Shown: one piece after another, positions 1-9,993 of the stretch | How the letters are laid out: each line of letters begins with the position of its first letter | How positions within the stretch are numbered: the first letter of the stretch is position 1 | Assembly: GCA_948896235.1 (NCBI GenBank) | Contig: CAQUUC010000004.1 | Span: 76,007 to 140,006, forward strand | DNA from: an uncultured Clostridia bacterium | Lineage (GTDB): Bacteria > Bacillota > Clostridia > TANB77 > CAG-508 | Length of the DNA stretch: 64,000 nt | Direction of reading: 5' to 3' | The notes under the pieces: generated by a model | Told to the model about the DNA's origin: nothing | The model's database searches: none | Seen by the model: the letters and a program-made list of their open reading frames with translations, nothing else | Position numbers and translations under genes: made by a program

Positions 1-3000
1 GATAATGATGGAGATGGATTGTGCGATAGAGGTGGGCAAGCATGTGCAAATGCAGGAAATCCAGGTCACTGGGATACAACAAAAACTTGTAGCAAGTGTA
101 GTAATCCAGTCGGCAATGCAGGCGAATCATGCAGAAATACATCTGGAACACCTACTCTAACTTGTGGATTTAATGAAGGACAAGTTGAACGTTTTGACTT
201 AAACTGTGGGTTTAGTGGTAGTGAAACATTTGGCTGGGAATTATCATGTACTATACCAACATTAATAGGAAAAACTACTAATCAAAAGGTATTAACATGT
301 GGTCAATCAGGAACAATAACAGGAAATACTTCTAAAACATTAGTAAATCCAGTAATTACAAATGATAATGGATATTACGAATTTGCAGGATTAGATGCTA
401 TGAAGAAATACTATGTAAAATTTGTATACAATGGAATGCTTTATACAAATGTATTATACAATTCAAATAATGCAGATAACGTATCTAAAGCAGACGAAAC
501 TTCAAGATATGATTATAGAACACCTTTCAACAATAAATTTGCTGAAATAGGTTCATATCCATCAAATTATACAATAGTAAAAAAGATATTTGATAATGAA
601 CATTTTAAAGATGGTAAAAATAAAGTATATTTACAAGAAGATATTGCAGATATATTTAAAAGAATATCAGAAAAAATGGTAAATACACATACAGGTGATT
701 GCACAGCTGCAGCTCAAGCAGTATATCACGATTTAGAAGGAAGCTATACTAGCCAAGAAGAAAAAGTAGAATTACAAAGAAAGATACAATTTGCAGTAGA
801 TTGTAGAATTGAATCTCAGACAGTACGAAACTATCCATTGATAGAGCAATTTACAATAAGTACAGTGGGCAAAAAAATAGGTAATGTATTTTACCCACCA
901 ATATACTCAGGAACATACAATCAGCTACATGTAAACTTAGGTACTAAGGCAAGAACAACCTTTGATATGACACTATATAAAGATGTATTAAAAGCAGAAG
1001 TAAGTATAAACGGAAAAACTGAAACTTATAATTATGATTCAAGAAAATCAAGTTCAACATTTAAGTTTGGTGTAAGCGAAGAAGATTATTTAAATGGATT
1101 AAGAGGAATGTACCAAAACGGAATTGATTATAAAAATCCTCTAGTAACAAGTGGAATAGAAACAGACAATTATGATTTGAATATGAGAACAGAAGAAGTC
1201 GCTAATGGTCAAAATACATCTTACAATTCAGGAGTAACAGGTAAAGTAGATGGAAATTATCAAGTAAATGACAACTATAATTTAGCTGAAGCAGATAGAT
1301 TAAAAATAAAAGTAACATATAAAATTGCAATTAGAAATGAATCTTCTGTAACAGGAGCTATTACAGAACTTGTAGACTATTATGATACAAATTATAAATT
1401 TGTAGAGGCATATGTAGGAGATGTAAATGGAAATAAAACAGGTGATGTAACAAAATATGATAATTCAATGTATGCAAACTCAGAATATAAATCTACAAAA
1501 AATGCATATACTACAATTTATTTAAGACCAAATGTAGAACAAAGATTAGATAATGCACAAGAACAATATATATACGTTGTATTAGAATTAATTGGACCAT
1601 CTGGAGATGCTGGAACATTATTAACAAATAAATTATTAAATGATAATTCAACATTAAATACAATGAACTTAGTAGAAATAAATGGATATAAAACCTACAA
1701 TTCTAAAACAGACAGTACTACACCAGGATTAATAGATAAAGATTCAAATCCAGGAAACTTAAACATTAGTAATATAGATGCTCTAACACAAGACAATATT
1801 ATAAAATATCCAAATATAAGAGCAATGTATGAAGATGATACAAACCGTGCACCAGTACTTATTTACAAAACTACAAACTCAAAAACAATTGAAGGAACAG
1901 TATTTGAAGACTCAACTGGAAAAACTAATGTAGTAACAGGCGCCGAAAGAAGCGGAAATGGAAAATTAGACTCAGGTGAAACTGGTATACGTGGTGTAAT
2001 AGTAGAGTTGATTGAAATTAAAAATAACGAAATGATAGTAAGAGCTACAACAAAAACAAATCAAAATGGTTGGTATGGATTTACAGGATTTATTCCAGGA
2101 GACTATGTAATAAGATATACATATGGAGCAGATAATGATACAGCACTTTCAAATTCATCAGTATTTGAAAAAGGATTAAATGATAAATCATACAACGGTC
2201 AAGACTATCAAGCTACTACATACACTGTAAAAGGAGATACTGCTCAAGTTAACCCTAAAACAGATTCTAATTTAATTAAAAGATATACAGACAATCATAA
2301 TGCAAAAAATAGTGAAGAATCAACAGTTCAAGTAACAAGTACTATGACAATTGATAAACACAATAATTACTGGTATACAGTAGCAGATGCTAAATCTGAT
2401 GCAAAAGATTATGCATATAGAGTAAATCAAATAATTGATTATTCTAAGAAAGAATATGGAAGAGAAATTACAAACCATAAAGCAGAAGTATTTAATGCAT
2501 ATGTTAAACCACAACCAGATCATATTAATAATGCTGATGCAAATAAAAAACTTGTAAATGAGTTAGAAAGAAGAACATATCGTTATGCATATACACCTGT
2601 AATCGAAGTTGAAGTAGAGTATGCTAAAAAAGATACAACAGGCAACAAAGAGGAAAGTCACAAAATAATGGGAGTAGACTTTGGAATTGTTGAAAGACCA
2701 AAATCTGAATTAACGATAGACCAAGATGTAAAACACATTAAAGTAACATTAGCAGATGGAAGAGTTCTATTTGATACAGAAACAGGGACAGACAACTTAC
2801 AATGGATTGCAAAAGGAGATATCAATAAATACGACAAAAATGAATTAGTTAATGTTATTATGGATGAAGAATTAATTAATGGTGCAACTATTGAAATAAC
2901 ATATAACATAACAGTAAGAAACAACAGTGAAGTAGGTACAGAAACAACACGTGCAAAAACTATTTTAAACTATGTAGCAAACAATTTAAATTATGACCAA

Positions 3001-3537
3001 GCAGATAATGGAAACTTATGGAAGGTTGTATCAAAAGATAGCGTACAAAATGATAAAAACTCAACACTTGTAAACAATACAATAGTAGACTTAAGTACAC
3101 AAAGTGTAATATTACAAGCAACTGAGGAAAATCCACTTGCAAATACAAACTTAAAACCAGGACAACAAGTAACTACAGAACTTAAATTGAAGAAAGTATT
3201 ATCAACGGAAAGTTCAACTGATGATTTAACTTATACAAACATGTCAGAAATAGTAGAAATAGATAATACAATTGGTAGATATGATCACCAAGCAACACCA
3301 GGAAATCAAAAACTAGAATTACAACCTAGAGAACACGATACATCTGGAGCAAGTAAATATACATCATTTGATAGTACAAACCAACCAGATACAAAATATC
3401 CACCAGATGGAGTAATTATAGTAACACCACCAACAGGATCAAACTACATCTATTATGTAATAGGAATAACTGGGGCATTAATATTAGCGGTAGGAATATT
3501 CTTAATCAAAAAGTTTGTAATAGACAAGAGAAAATAA
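1..3537 (+). CDS. Large cell-surface protein with SdrD-B-like repeats and a C-terminal membrane anchor (5' truncated)
   Basis: The frame is open to the first base of the window, so the true start lies upstream; a TTG at 19 is only an internal codon. The first 100 residues are Cys-rich. At least two segments look like SdrD-B/Cna-B beta-sandwich repeats: one near residues 120-145, and a clearer one near 645-700 with the GNGKLDSGETGIRGV signature followed by GWYGFTGFIPGDY. Long Asn/Thr-rich regions follow. The C terminus has TPPTGSN, a hydrophobic span (YVIGITGALILAVGIFLI) and the basic tail KKFVIDKRK. That layout resembles a sortase-type sorting signal with PPTG in place of LPXTG. It is probably an extracellular adhesin or wall protein; its ligand is unknown. 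It contains no in-frame CGG and ends just before a strong terminator. Confidence 0.8.
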   Translation, partial: DNDGDGLCDRGGQACANAGNPGHWDTTKTCSKCSNPVGNAGESCRNTSGTPTLTCGFNEGQVERFDLNCGFSGSETFGWELSCTIPTLIGKTTNQKVLTCGQSGTITGNTSKTLVNPVITNDNGYYEFAGLDAMKKYYVKFVYNGMLYTNVLYNSNNADNVSKADETSRYDYRTPFNNKFAEIGSYPSNYTIVKKIFDNEHFKDGKNKVYLQEDIADIFKRISEKMVNTHTGDCTAAAQAVYHDLEGSYTSQEEKVELQRKIQFAVDCRIESQTVRNYPLIEQFTISTVGKKIGNVFYPPIYSGTYNQLHVNLGTKARTTFDMTLYKDVLKAEVSINGKTETYNYDSRKSSSTFKFGVSEEDYLNGLRGMYQNGIDYKNPLVTSGIETDNYDLNMRTEEVANGQNTSYNSGVTGKVDGNYQVNDNYNLAEADRLKIKVTYKIAIRNESSVTGAITELVDYYDTNYKFVEAYVGDVNGNKTGDVTKYDNSMYANSEYKSTKNAYTTIYLRPNVEQRLDNAQEQYIYVVLELIGPSGDAGTLLTNKLLNDNSTLNTMNLVEINGYKTYNSKTDSTTPGLIDKDSNPGNLNISNIDALTQDNIIKYPNIRAMYEDDTNRAPVLIYKTTNSKTIEGTVFEDSTGKTNVVTGAERSGNGKLDSGETGIRGVIVELIEIKNNEMIVRATTKTNQNGWYGFTGFIPGDYVIRYTYGADNDTALSNSSVFEKGLNDKSYNGQDYQATTYTVKGDTAQVNPKTDSNLIKRYTDNHNAKNSEESTVQVTSTMTIDKHNNYWYTVADAKSDAKDYAYRVNQIIDYSKKEYGREITNHKAEVFNAYVKPQPDHINNADANKKLVNELERRTYRYAYTPVIEVEVEYAKKDTTGNKEESHKIMGVDFGIVERPKSELTIDQDVKHIKVTLADGRVLFDTETGTDNLQWIAKGDINKYDKNELVNVIMDEELINGATIEITYNITVRNNSEVGTETTRAKTILNYVANNLNYDQADNGNLWKVVSKDSVQNDKNSTLVNNTIVDLSTQSVILQATEENPLANTNLKPGQQVTTELKLKKVLSTESSTDDLTYTNMSEIVEIDNTIGRYDHQATPGNQKLELQPREHDTSGASKYTSFDSTNQPDTKYPPDGVIIVTPPTGSNYIYYVIGITGALILAVGIFLIKKFVIDKRK

Positions 3538-3546
3538 AATAAAAAG

Positions 3547-3577
3547 GACGATTTTTAAAAATCGTCTTTTTTATTTT
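3547..3577 (+). terminator. Rho-independent terminator after the surface protein gene
   Basis: A perfect 10-bp stem (GACGATTTTT with AAAAATCGTC) begins 10 bases after the stop codon and is followed by a T-rich tract. Confidence 0.85.
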
Positions 3578-3823
3578 ATTGCTATTATATTGTTATTCTT
3601 TAACTTTAATTTTTAGAATATAAGCAAAAAGCATTGAAAAAAAAGCCAAAATATTATAAAATACTTCATATAAATAAGTTACCTACAGAAGAAAAAGTCA
3701 TAAAAGAAAGAGATATGTAAAAACAAGAAGAAAACTTTTTTAAATAAATTACTAAATATGACAAACAATTTAAAAACATAAGATTAGAATAAGATATATT
3801 TAAAAAAGTGAGAGGTGGTAACA
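3578..3823 (+). other. AT-rich gap upstream of spoIIE, possible promoter region
   Basis: I see no convincing gene here; the minus-strand frame in this area is low-complexity and overlaps the spoIIE start. A TGACAAA (3759-3765), the reverse complement of a sequence resembling part of a Spo0A box, lies upstream of a TAAGAT (3790-3795). That arrangement would suit a Spo0A-activated spoIIE promoter, but this is a weak inference from short motifs. A 13-codon open stretch ending at 3720 could be a gene remnant. Confidence 0.25.
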
Positions 3824-6330
3824 ATGTTTCAAAATCTTCGGAGGACAAGTTGAGGTCCAAGAGGAATTTAATGATAATTATGAAAAAAATTATAAAATAA
3901 AAATATTCTTAAAGGATTCATTTACAATTCAAAAAATAGTATTATACATACTTAGTTTTATGCTATCTACCATATCAGGTATAAGTGGTATTGCGCCATT
4001 TGGAATTTCAATATTTGCAGCAGTACTATCCAACAAAATACCAGCGTTAATTGTATATATATTAACAATAATAGGAACTTTTGTTGGATTAGGTAGCGCA
4101 CAAGCTCTAACATATATATTAACATCCCTTGTTTTTGTTGTAATGACTCTAGTATTTAAACCAAGGGAAAGTGAAGAATACCAAAATGAAAAATTAAAAC
4201 TTCGGTAAGTATGTATTTATATCTACACTTTTAGTACAAGCTTCAAGTTTTATATTTAAAGATTTTATGGTATATGACCTATTAGTATCAATAGGTGTTG
4301 CAATATCATCATACATATTTTATAAAATATTTGCAAATTCAGTAATAGTAATAAATGAATTTGGAATAAAAAAAGCTTTCGCAATTGAAGAAGTAATAGG
4401 TGCTAGTATTTTACTTGCTATATCTGCTTCAAGCTTTAGAGAATTAAGTATATTTGGGTTTGAAATAAGAACAATATTAAGTATTTTAATAGTTTTAGTA
4501 TTAGGCTGGAAAAACGGAGTATTAGTTGGTGGAACAACTGGTATTACAATAGGAACAATTTTAGGTCTAACCAATATGGAAATGCGGAAGTTTAGAGATA
4601 GCATCATATGCACTTTCACGGAATGATTGCGGGAATTTTTTCAAAACTTGGAAAAGTTGGGGTAATAGTAGGATTTATATTAGGAAATGGAATTCTTGCA
4701 TATGTTGCAACAGGAAATATGCGGGGGAACAGTAATATACTTTAAAGAAATACTAATTGCATCATTAGGTTTATTGTTAGTACCAAATAATATTAGTATA
4801 GATATAGAAGAAATACTTGGAAAATCAAAATTATTACCTTCAGGACCTGTAAGTAGACTCGAAAATAATAAAGAAACAATATATAGATTAAATAATGTAT
4901 CTGAAACTATTTCTGAAATTGCTGATACATATAAAGAAGCTGCAGCAACAGTTGTTGAAGAAGATGAAATACAAGAAAACAAAAACTTAAAAATATTTAT
5001 AGAAGAGCTACAAAACAATTTAGAGGGATTAGAAGAAAATATTTTATATGAAGATTTACAAAATGAGGAAAATGAAGAAATTTTAAAAGATATTTTTAAC
5101 CTATTACTAGAATGTGGAAAAATTACAAGAAATGAATTATTAGAAATATTTGCAAATCATAATAACTATATAATAGGCTTTGATAATGTAGAAATTAGTA
5201 TGAAACTAGAAGAAGATATAAAATGTATTATGGATATTATAAATGAAACCTATAAAAAGCTTAAATTAAATTTAATTTATAAGCAAAAGATAGATGAAAA
5301 TAAACGTAATCTAGGAAATCAATTAGATGGTGTATCAAAAGTAATATCTTCACTTGCAGATAGTTTGGAAAAGAATATAGAAGATGAAACCAAAAAATTT
5401 ATAGCCAAGAGAGAGGAAATAATACTACTGGCAAGAGAGAAAAATATAGATATACAAGATTTAAATATAAGACAAGAAAAAACAGGTAGATACATAGTAA
5501 ATGTATATGTAGATTCATGTATTGGACCGGAAGATAAAAGAGGATGTTCTGTTCAAGTTATGGAAAAAATACTTTCTAAAGTATTAGGAGAAAAAATAGT
5601 ATTACAAAAAAGTAATTGTGGCTTCAAAAATGAAACAAATCTATGTGTAAATACATATGCATCGCTAGATAAATATATATTACAGCTTGGATTATCTAAG
5701 AAAACAAAAGATGGTTCAAGTGTGTCAGGAGATTCCTGTTTAACATTAAAATTAGATGATGGAAAATATCTACTTGCAATAAGTGATGGAATGGGTACAG
5801 GACCAAAAGCAAGAGGGGCTAGCCAAATAGCAATAAAAATGTTACAAAGACTATTATCTAGCGGATTCGATAAGGATACATCAATAGAATTAATAAATTC
5901 TACATTATCTCAAACTACTGAAGAAGATACCTTTGCAACTTTAGATATTGCAATACTTGACCTTTATGCAGGAAATATAGAATTTATAAAAAATGGGGCA
6001 TGTCCAACATATATAAAGGAAAATAATAAAAAAGTACAAATAATAAAAGCATTAACATTACCTGCAGGCATATTAGAAAACATTAATCTAGTAGTGTATG
6101 ACAAAGATATAGAAGAAAATGATATATTATTAATGTGCTCAGATGGAATAATGGAATCAAATACAGAATATCAAAACAAAGAACTATGGCTAAGAGACAT
6201 CTTAGAAAGTATAGAAACAGATAATGTTCAAAAGATTGCAGATATAATAACAAAAGAATCAATAGATAATGGCTACGGTATAGCAAAAGATGATATGACA
6301 ATTATAGTAGCAAAATTTATAAAAAGATAA
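3824..6330 (+). CDS. spoIIE: Stage II sporulation protein E (PP2C phosphatase), read through five CGG +1 shift sites
   Basis: SpoIIE dephosphorylates SpoIIAA in the forespore to release sigma-F. ATG at 3824 follows AGAGGTGG. Conceptual reading needs a skipped C at five in-frame CGG codons: 3839, 4203, 4585, 4619 and 4722. Each gives a Gly (residues 6, 127, 254, 265 and 299) and the total is 833 aa, close to the family length of about 830. Residues 30-310 form the multi-helix membrane domain, the middle is a charged regulatory region, and residues 610-830 are the PP2C domain with DGMGTG near 653 and DDMTII near the end. The CGG at 4203 is followed directly by TAA. Without shifting, only fragments would be made. 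Identity is certain; the shifts are inferred. Confidence 0.93.
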
Positions 6331-6331
6331 T

Positions 6332-6360
6332 TTGACAAATTTGAATTATATGTGTATAAT
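6332..6360 (+). promoter_or_regulatory. Sigma-A promoter of a candidate antisense RNA
   Basis: TTGACA at 6332-6337 and TATAAT at 6355-6360 are separated by 17 bases, a consensus promoter. It starts right at the spoIIE stop codon and points at a hairpin terminator only about 80 bases downstream, so the product should be a short RNA. Confidence 0.8.
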
Positions 6361-6366
6361 AAAATA

Positions 6367-6450
6367 GGAAATGAAAACCACAATTTGTGGTTGCCACATA
6401 TATTGTAACAACACATCTGCTGGGCAAAGCAAGGATGTGTTGTTTTGTTT
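6367..6450 (+). ncRNA. Candidate antisense RNA of a type I toxin-antitoxin locus
   Basis: The predicted transcript runs from the consensus promoter to a terminator with an 11-bp stem (AACAACACATC at 6407-6417 with GATGTGTTGTT at 6434-6444) followed by TTGTTT. It has its own 5' hairpin (AACCACA with TGTGGTT). It lies antisense to the 3' end and untranslated tail of the small hydrophobic peptide gene on the other strand, the geometry of RatA with txpA in Bacillus subtilis. No protein is expected from it. Confidence 0.5.
6407..6450 (+). terminator. Terminator of the antisense RNA
   Basis: An 11-bp stem with a 16-base loop is followed by TTGTTT on the plus strand. The minus-strand transcript of the peptide gene would run into the same hairpin. 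Confidence 0.7.
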
Positions 6451-6550
6451 ATTCCTTATTCAACAAAATTATGTATATAATCGCTAATAAGGCTACGTTT
6501 ATAGTTAGGGAAATTCCCAATGCATATATTAAAAATAATATAAATTCCAT
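6449..6550 (-). CDS. Small hydrophobic peptide, putative type I toxin
   Basis: This 33-codon frame starts at ATG 6550 after GAGGTGG. It encodes one membrane-spanning helix flanked by Glu near the N terminus and NKE at the C terminus (it starts MEFILFLIYALG and ends IILLNKE). Size and layout match TxpA/BsrG/Fst-type toxins that damage the membrane. An antisense transcript from a strong promoter overlaps its 3' end. An inverted repeat (ATAGGAAATGA...TTGCCAC) occurs near the 5' ends of both transcripts. I infer the function from architecture only. Confidence 0.5.
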   Translation of the reverse strand: MEFILFLIYALGISLTINVALLAIIYIILLNKE

Positions 6551-6769
6551 AAACACCACCTCACTTTCTTATAGCTAACACTATAAAGTAAAGTGGCAAC
6601 ACTCTTGCTTATCTCATTTCCTATGATAAATACTATACTATATGTTTTACAAAAAAGCAAGTAAATAATTTTAATTTTATAAAAACTATTTTTCAGTCTC
6701 GTACTTTTCTTTTACTTTAAAGTATGATATAGTATAAAATGTAAAATAAACCTTGGAGGTATTAAAAAT

Positions 6770-8290
6770 ATGAGTAGAAGAGCAAAAGGAAAAAGATATG
6801 ATACTAATGAGAAACTTAATATAAAAAAAGTAATAGCTGTTATCGTTGCGATTGCTGTAATGGTTATGTTTGTTGTAGGAATTAAAACTCTACTTACTGA
6901 AAATCCAATCAAGAATACTGAGCAGACAAGCTATTATCCTGTATATACAAACAACAAATGGGGTGTAATTAATCAAAAAGGAGAAATTGTAATTGTACCA
7001 CAATATGATGAAATGATTACAATACCAAACTCTAAAATAGATTTATTTATATGTGTTTACGATGTGGATTATGAAAATAATACATACAAAACAAAAGTAA
7101 TAAATTCAAAAAATGAAGAAAAATTTACAGAATACGAATTAGTTGAAAGTATAGAAAATATAGATAAAAACAACATTTTATGGTATGAAGAAAATGTTTT
7201 AAAAGTTAAAAAAGATGGCTTATATGGATTAATAGATTATTCTGGAAAACTAATATTACCTACAGAATATTCTAGTATCGAAACTTTAAAAGGAGTAAAA
7301 AATAGCATAATAATAAAGAAAAATGACAAAGTAGGCTTATGTGATAACAAAGGAAATATAATAGTTTCTCCTGAATATAAGGAAATAAAAGCTATAGAAG
7401 AAGATTACAAAAATGGATATATTGTTATAAATAATGATAATTTATATGGATTAATAGACTTTACAAAAACTATGATATTAGAGCCTATATATGAAGAAAT
7501 AAAGCCAGTTTATTCAAGTAATATATTTATCGTAAAAGAAAATGGAAAACTAAAAGCTATAAATAAAGATAAGAAAACTTTAATAGAAAATAAATTTAAT
7601 GATGTAAAAGAAATAAATTCAGACAATTTGATTTTTATAAAAAATGGAAAATATGGAATTATAAATATAAAACAAGAAGAAAAGATAAAAGCAGAATATG
7701 ATGACTTAAAATATGCATTTGGAGATTATTATATAGCAAAAAAAGGAAATAAATATGGAATTATAAATCTGTCAAATGAGACATTGTTACCATTTGAATA
7801 TTCTACAATAGTATACAGAAAAAATGCAGGTTTTATAGAAGCTGAAAAAGAAGGAAATATAAATACAGAGATTCTAAATAATAAATTAGAAAAAATGCTA
7901 GAAGGAATAATAACAGATATAGATGAAATAAAAGCATATATGAGAATTAGGATAAATGATGAATATAAATACTATAACTTTAAATTTGAAGAAATAAAAG
8001 CTAGTGATGTATTAACCAATACAATGTTTTTAAGCAAAAAAGATGGAAAATATGGTTTCGTAGATAGTATGGGAAAAGTAGTAATAGACTATATATATGA
8101 AGATGCCCAAGAACAAAATTCATATGGTTATGCAGCAGTAAAACAAGATGGAAAATGGACATATATAAATAGTAAAGGAGTACAAGGAACAGAAAAATAT
8201 GAACTAAGAAATAATATAATAATAGACTTCATAGGAAAATGGCATTTAGCAGAGGACTTAAATTCATACTATTATACAGATGCAGAGTAG
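6770..8290 (+). CDS. Membrane-anchored WG-repeat (KWG-like) protein
   Basis: ATG at 6770 follows TTGGAGG. Residues 1-20 are basic, and 22-44 form a single membrane helix (VIAVIVAIAVMVMFVVGI). The rest is a run of about ten repeats of the WG/KWG type, seen as variants of KYGIINLSNETLLPFEY, KWGVINQKGEIVI and KDGKYGFVDSMGKVVI. Such repeats form a beta-propeller-like extracellular domain; their ligands are generally unknown. The gene ends 14 bases before the next start, so the two probably share an operon. It has no in-frame CGG. Confidence 0.75.
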   Translation: MSRRAKGKRYDTNEKLNIKKVIAVIVAIAVMVMFVVGIKTLLTENPIKNTEQTSYYPVYTNNKWGVINQKGEIVIVPQYDEMITIPNSKIDLFICVYDVDYENNTYKTKVINSKNEEKFTEYELVESIENIDKNNILWYEENVLKVKKDGLYGLIDYSGKLILPTEYSSIETLKGVKNSIIIKKNDKVGLCDNKGNIIVSPEYKEIKAIEEDYKNGYIVINNDNLYGLIDFTKTMILEPIYEEIKPVYSSNIFIVKENGKLKAINKDKKTLIENKFNDVKEINSDNLIFIKNGKYGIINIKQEEKIKAEYDDLKYAFGDYYIAKKGNKYGIINLSNETLLPFEYSTIVYRKNAGFIEAEKEGNINTEILNNKLEKMLEGIITDIDEIKAYMRIRINDEYKYYNFKFEEIKASDVLTNTMFLSKKDGKYGFVDSMGKVVIDYIYEDAQEQNSYGYAAVKQDGKWTYINSKGVQGTEKYELRNNIIIDFIGKWHLAEDLNSYYYTDAE

Positions 8291-8304
8291 AAAAGGAGAA
8301 AAGA

Positions 8305-9541
8305 ATGGAACTAAAGACAAAATACCAATATACCTACTTCATATATCCATACATAATTAATGAAAACAAATATGATAAATATATATTAAAACTATTAAAC
8401 CGAAAAGATATAAAGGTAAGATTTTTCGAAAAAGAAAAAGATTTAGATATATATTCATATTTTTTACCAACAATAAAAGAATTTATGTTTCAGGGATTTG
8501 AGTTTAATAAGGAAAAAATAAACAAATTTGAAGAATTCAATAAAGAAATGCAAACTATGATACTATCTAAATATCCCTGTACAGTTTTTGAATATAGTAT
8601 AACAACAGAGCTTCAAGGAAAAGCAGGAGAAGAAGAGGGGATTTTTTTCAAAATTCAAAAAATAGAATTAATCTGTTTTAATACAGGAATATGTTTTTTG
8701 GTAATAAAAACAAATATAGAAGATAGTAAAGAATTTATTGATGTACTAAACTTTAATTATAAGTTTAGAGACATATATTCAGAATTTAAAGAATTAAAAG
8801 AATATGAAAATATAAGACTTCAAACTACGACATTTGGGGATGTTAAGAAATTAAAAGATCTTATACATGAACTTACTGGAAATGTTCGGAGATGCAAAAA
8901 TGTTAGATATAAACACAAATAGATTCTTAACATATGCCTATACATGTATAGACCAATTAGATTGGAATGAAAATAAATCATTCAAAAATATAGAGTTCGA
9001 ATTTTTTAAATATGCAAACATATTTCCAAGTTCATATAAATCAAATTTTGATAAGAAACATATGGAAACACTTTCAAAGTGGCGTTTTATACATACAGGA
9101 TTTACAAAAGAAGGAATGGCACTTTTAACATCAAGTATAGATGTTCATAATTACACGGTATTGCCACACGTATATGAAAATCAACATCTATATACTTATA
9201 TATTAGTACAATATCAAAAATTGTATCTAAAAAAGATAGAGAATGAATTTAAAGATAAAGCTACAATGGAATCAGCAAGAGAAAACTTTATTAAATTTAC
9301 AAAAAAATTATGGATACAAGAAATAACAAATGATGATGTAGGAACAAACATTTATAAAAAAGCACGCCATGTTTGTGAAATTGAAAAGATATATAACAAT
9401 ATAAAAAATAAATTTGATATAGCATATAAAGAATTAAATATTGAAAAAGAAAATAAAGTTAATAAAATTATTTTGGTTATACTTGGGATTTCTTTATTAC
9501 TAAATGTAGTTAATTTTATTGCATTACTAAGATTAATGTAA
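8305..9541 (+). CDS. Unknown protein with a C-terminal membrane helix, one CGG +1 shift site
   Basis: ATG at 8305 follows AAAGGAGAAAAGA. The frame meets CGG at 8887 and would stop 10 codons later. Skipping the C gives Gly195 and a continuous 411-residue protein. I do not recognise the family. Residues 1-190 are mixed alpha/beta. The middle is helical and charged. The end has a hydrophobic span (IILVILGISLLLNVVNFIALL), predicting a tail-anchored protein with most of its mass in the cytoplasm. It lies directly after the WG-repeat gene and may work with it. No catalytic motif is visible. Confidence 0.6.
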
Positions 9542-9597
9542 GTTGTAGGTAAGGATTTTTGACAACTATTATGTAACACATTTTAAGGAGGAAAATG

Positions 9598-9969
9598 ATG
9601 CAAGTTACTTGTGGAACTGATATTATAGAAATAGATAGAATAAAAGAATCAATAGAAAACTTACAAGATAGGTTCTTGTATAGAGTATATACTCAAAATG
9701 AAATAAACTACTGTGAAAGCAAAAAAAAGGTAAAGTATCAACACTATGCTGCAAGATTTGCAGCAAAAGAAGCGGTATTTAAGGCTATATCCTCGTATTT
9801 AGATAATAAATATAATATTGAATGGAAAGATATAGAATTAATTAATGACGAAACTGGAAGACCCAAAATTAATTTCGTAAATATGAAAATAGAAGAATTA
9901 AAACAATGTGATATAAGCATATCACATTGCAAAGAATATGCAGTAGCAAATGTAGTTTGTGTGTTTTAG
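9598..9969 (+). CDS. acpS: Holo-[acyl-carrier-protein] synthase
   Basis: AcpS transfers 4'-phosphopantetheine from CoA to a serine of acyl carrier protein, activating fatty acid synthesis. Two consecutive ATGs (9595 and 9598) follow AAGGAGG; I use the second, which begins with the family-typical QVTCGTDIIEIDRI. The motifs GTDIIEIDRI near residue 7 and RFAAKEAVFKA near 55 hold the Mg-binding Asp and Glu. SISHCKEYAVANVV closes the fold. At about 123 aa the length is normal. The gene stands before the CRISPR-like repeats and has no in-frame CGG. Confidence 0.92.
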   Translation: MQVTCGTDIIEIDRIKESIENLQDRFLYRVYTQNEINYCESKKKVKYQHYAARFAAKEAVFKAISSYLDNKYNIEWKDIELINDETGRPKINFVNMKIEELKQCDISISHCKEYAVANVVCVF

Positions 9970-9993
9970 TATGAACGCATTTAAATTTACCAA

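Noticed and set aside
2320..3148. Minus-strand frames inside the surface protein gene
   Set aside because: They are shadows of the long plus-strand gene, without ribosome sites or recognisable content.
3824..6330. spoIIE as an ordinary pseudogene
   Set aside because: All five breaks are the same event (C before GGN at a codon boundary). The phosphatase domain is intact and the restored length is normal; random decay would give mixed indels and stops.
6387..6578. Plus-strand frame of 63 codons after spoIIE
   Set aside because: It starts at a GTG inside a predicted short RNA, runs through a terminator hairpin and has no ribosome site.
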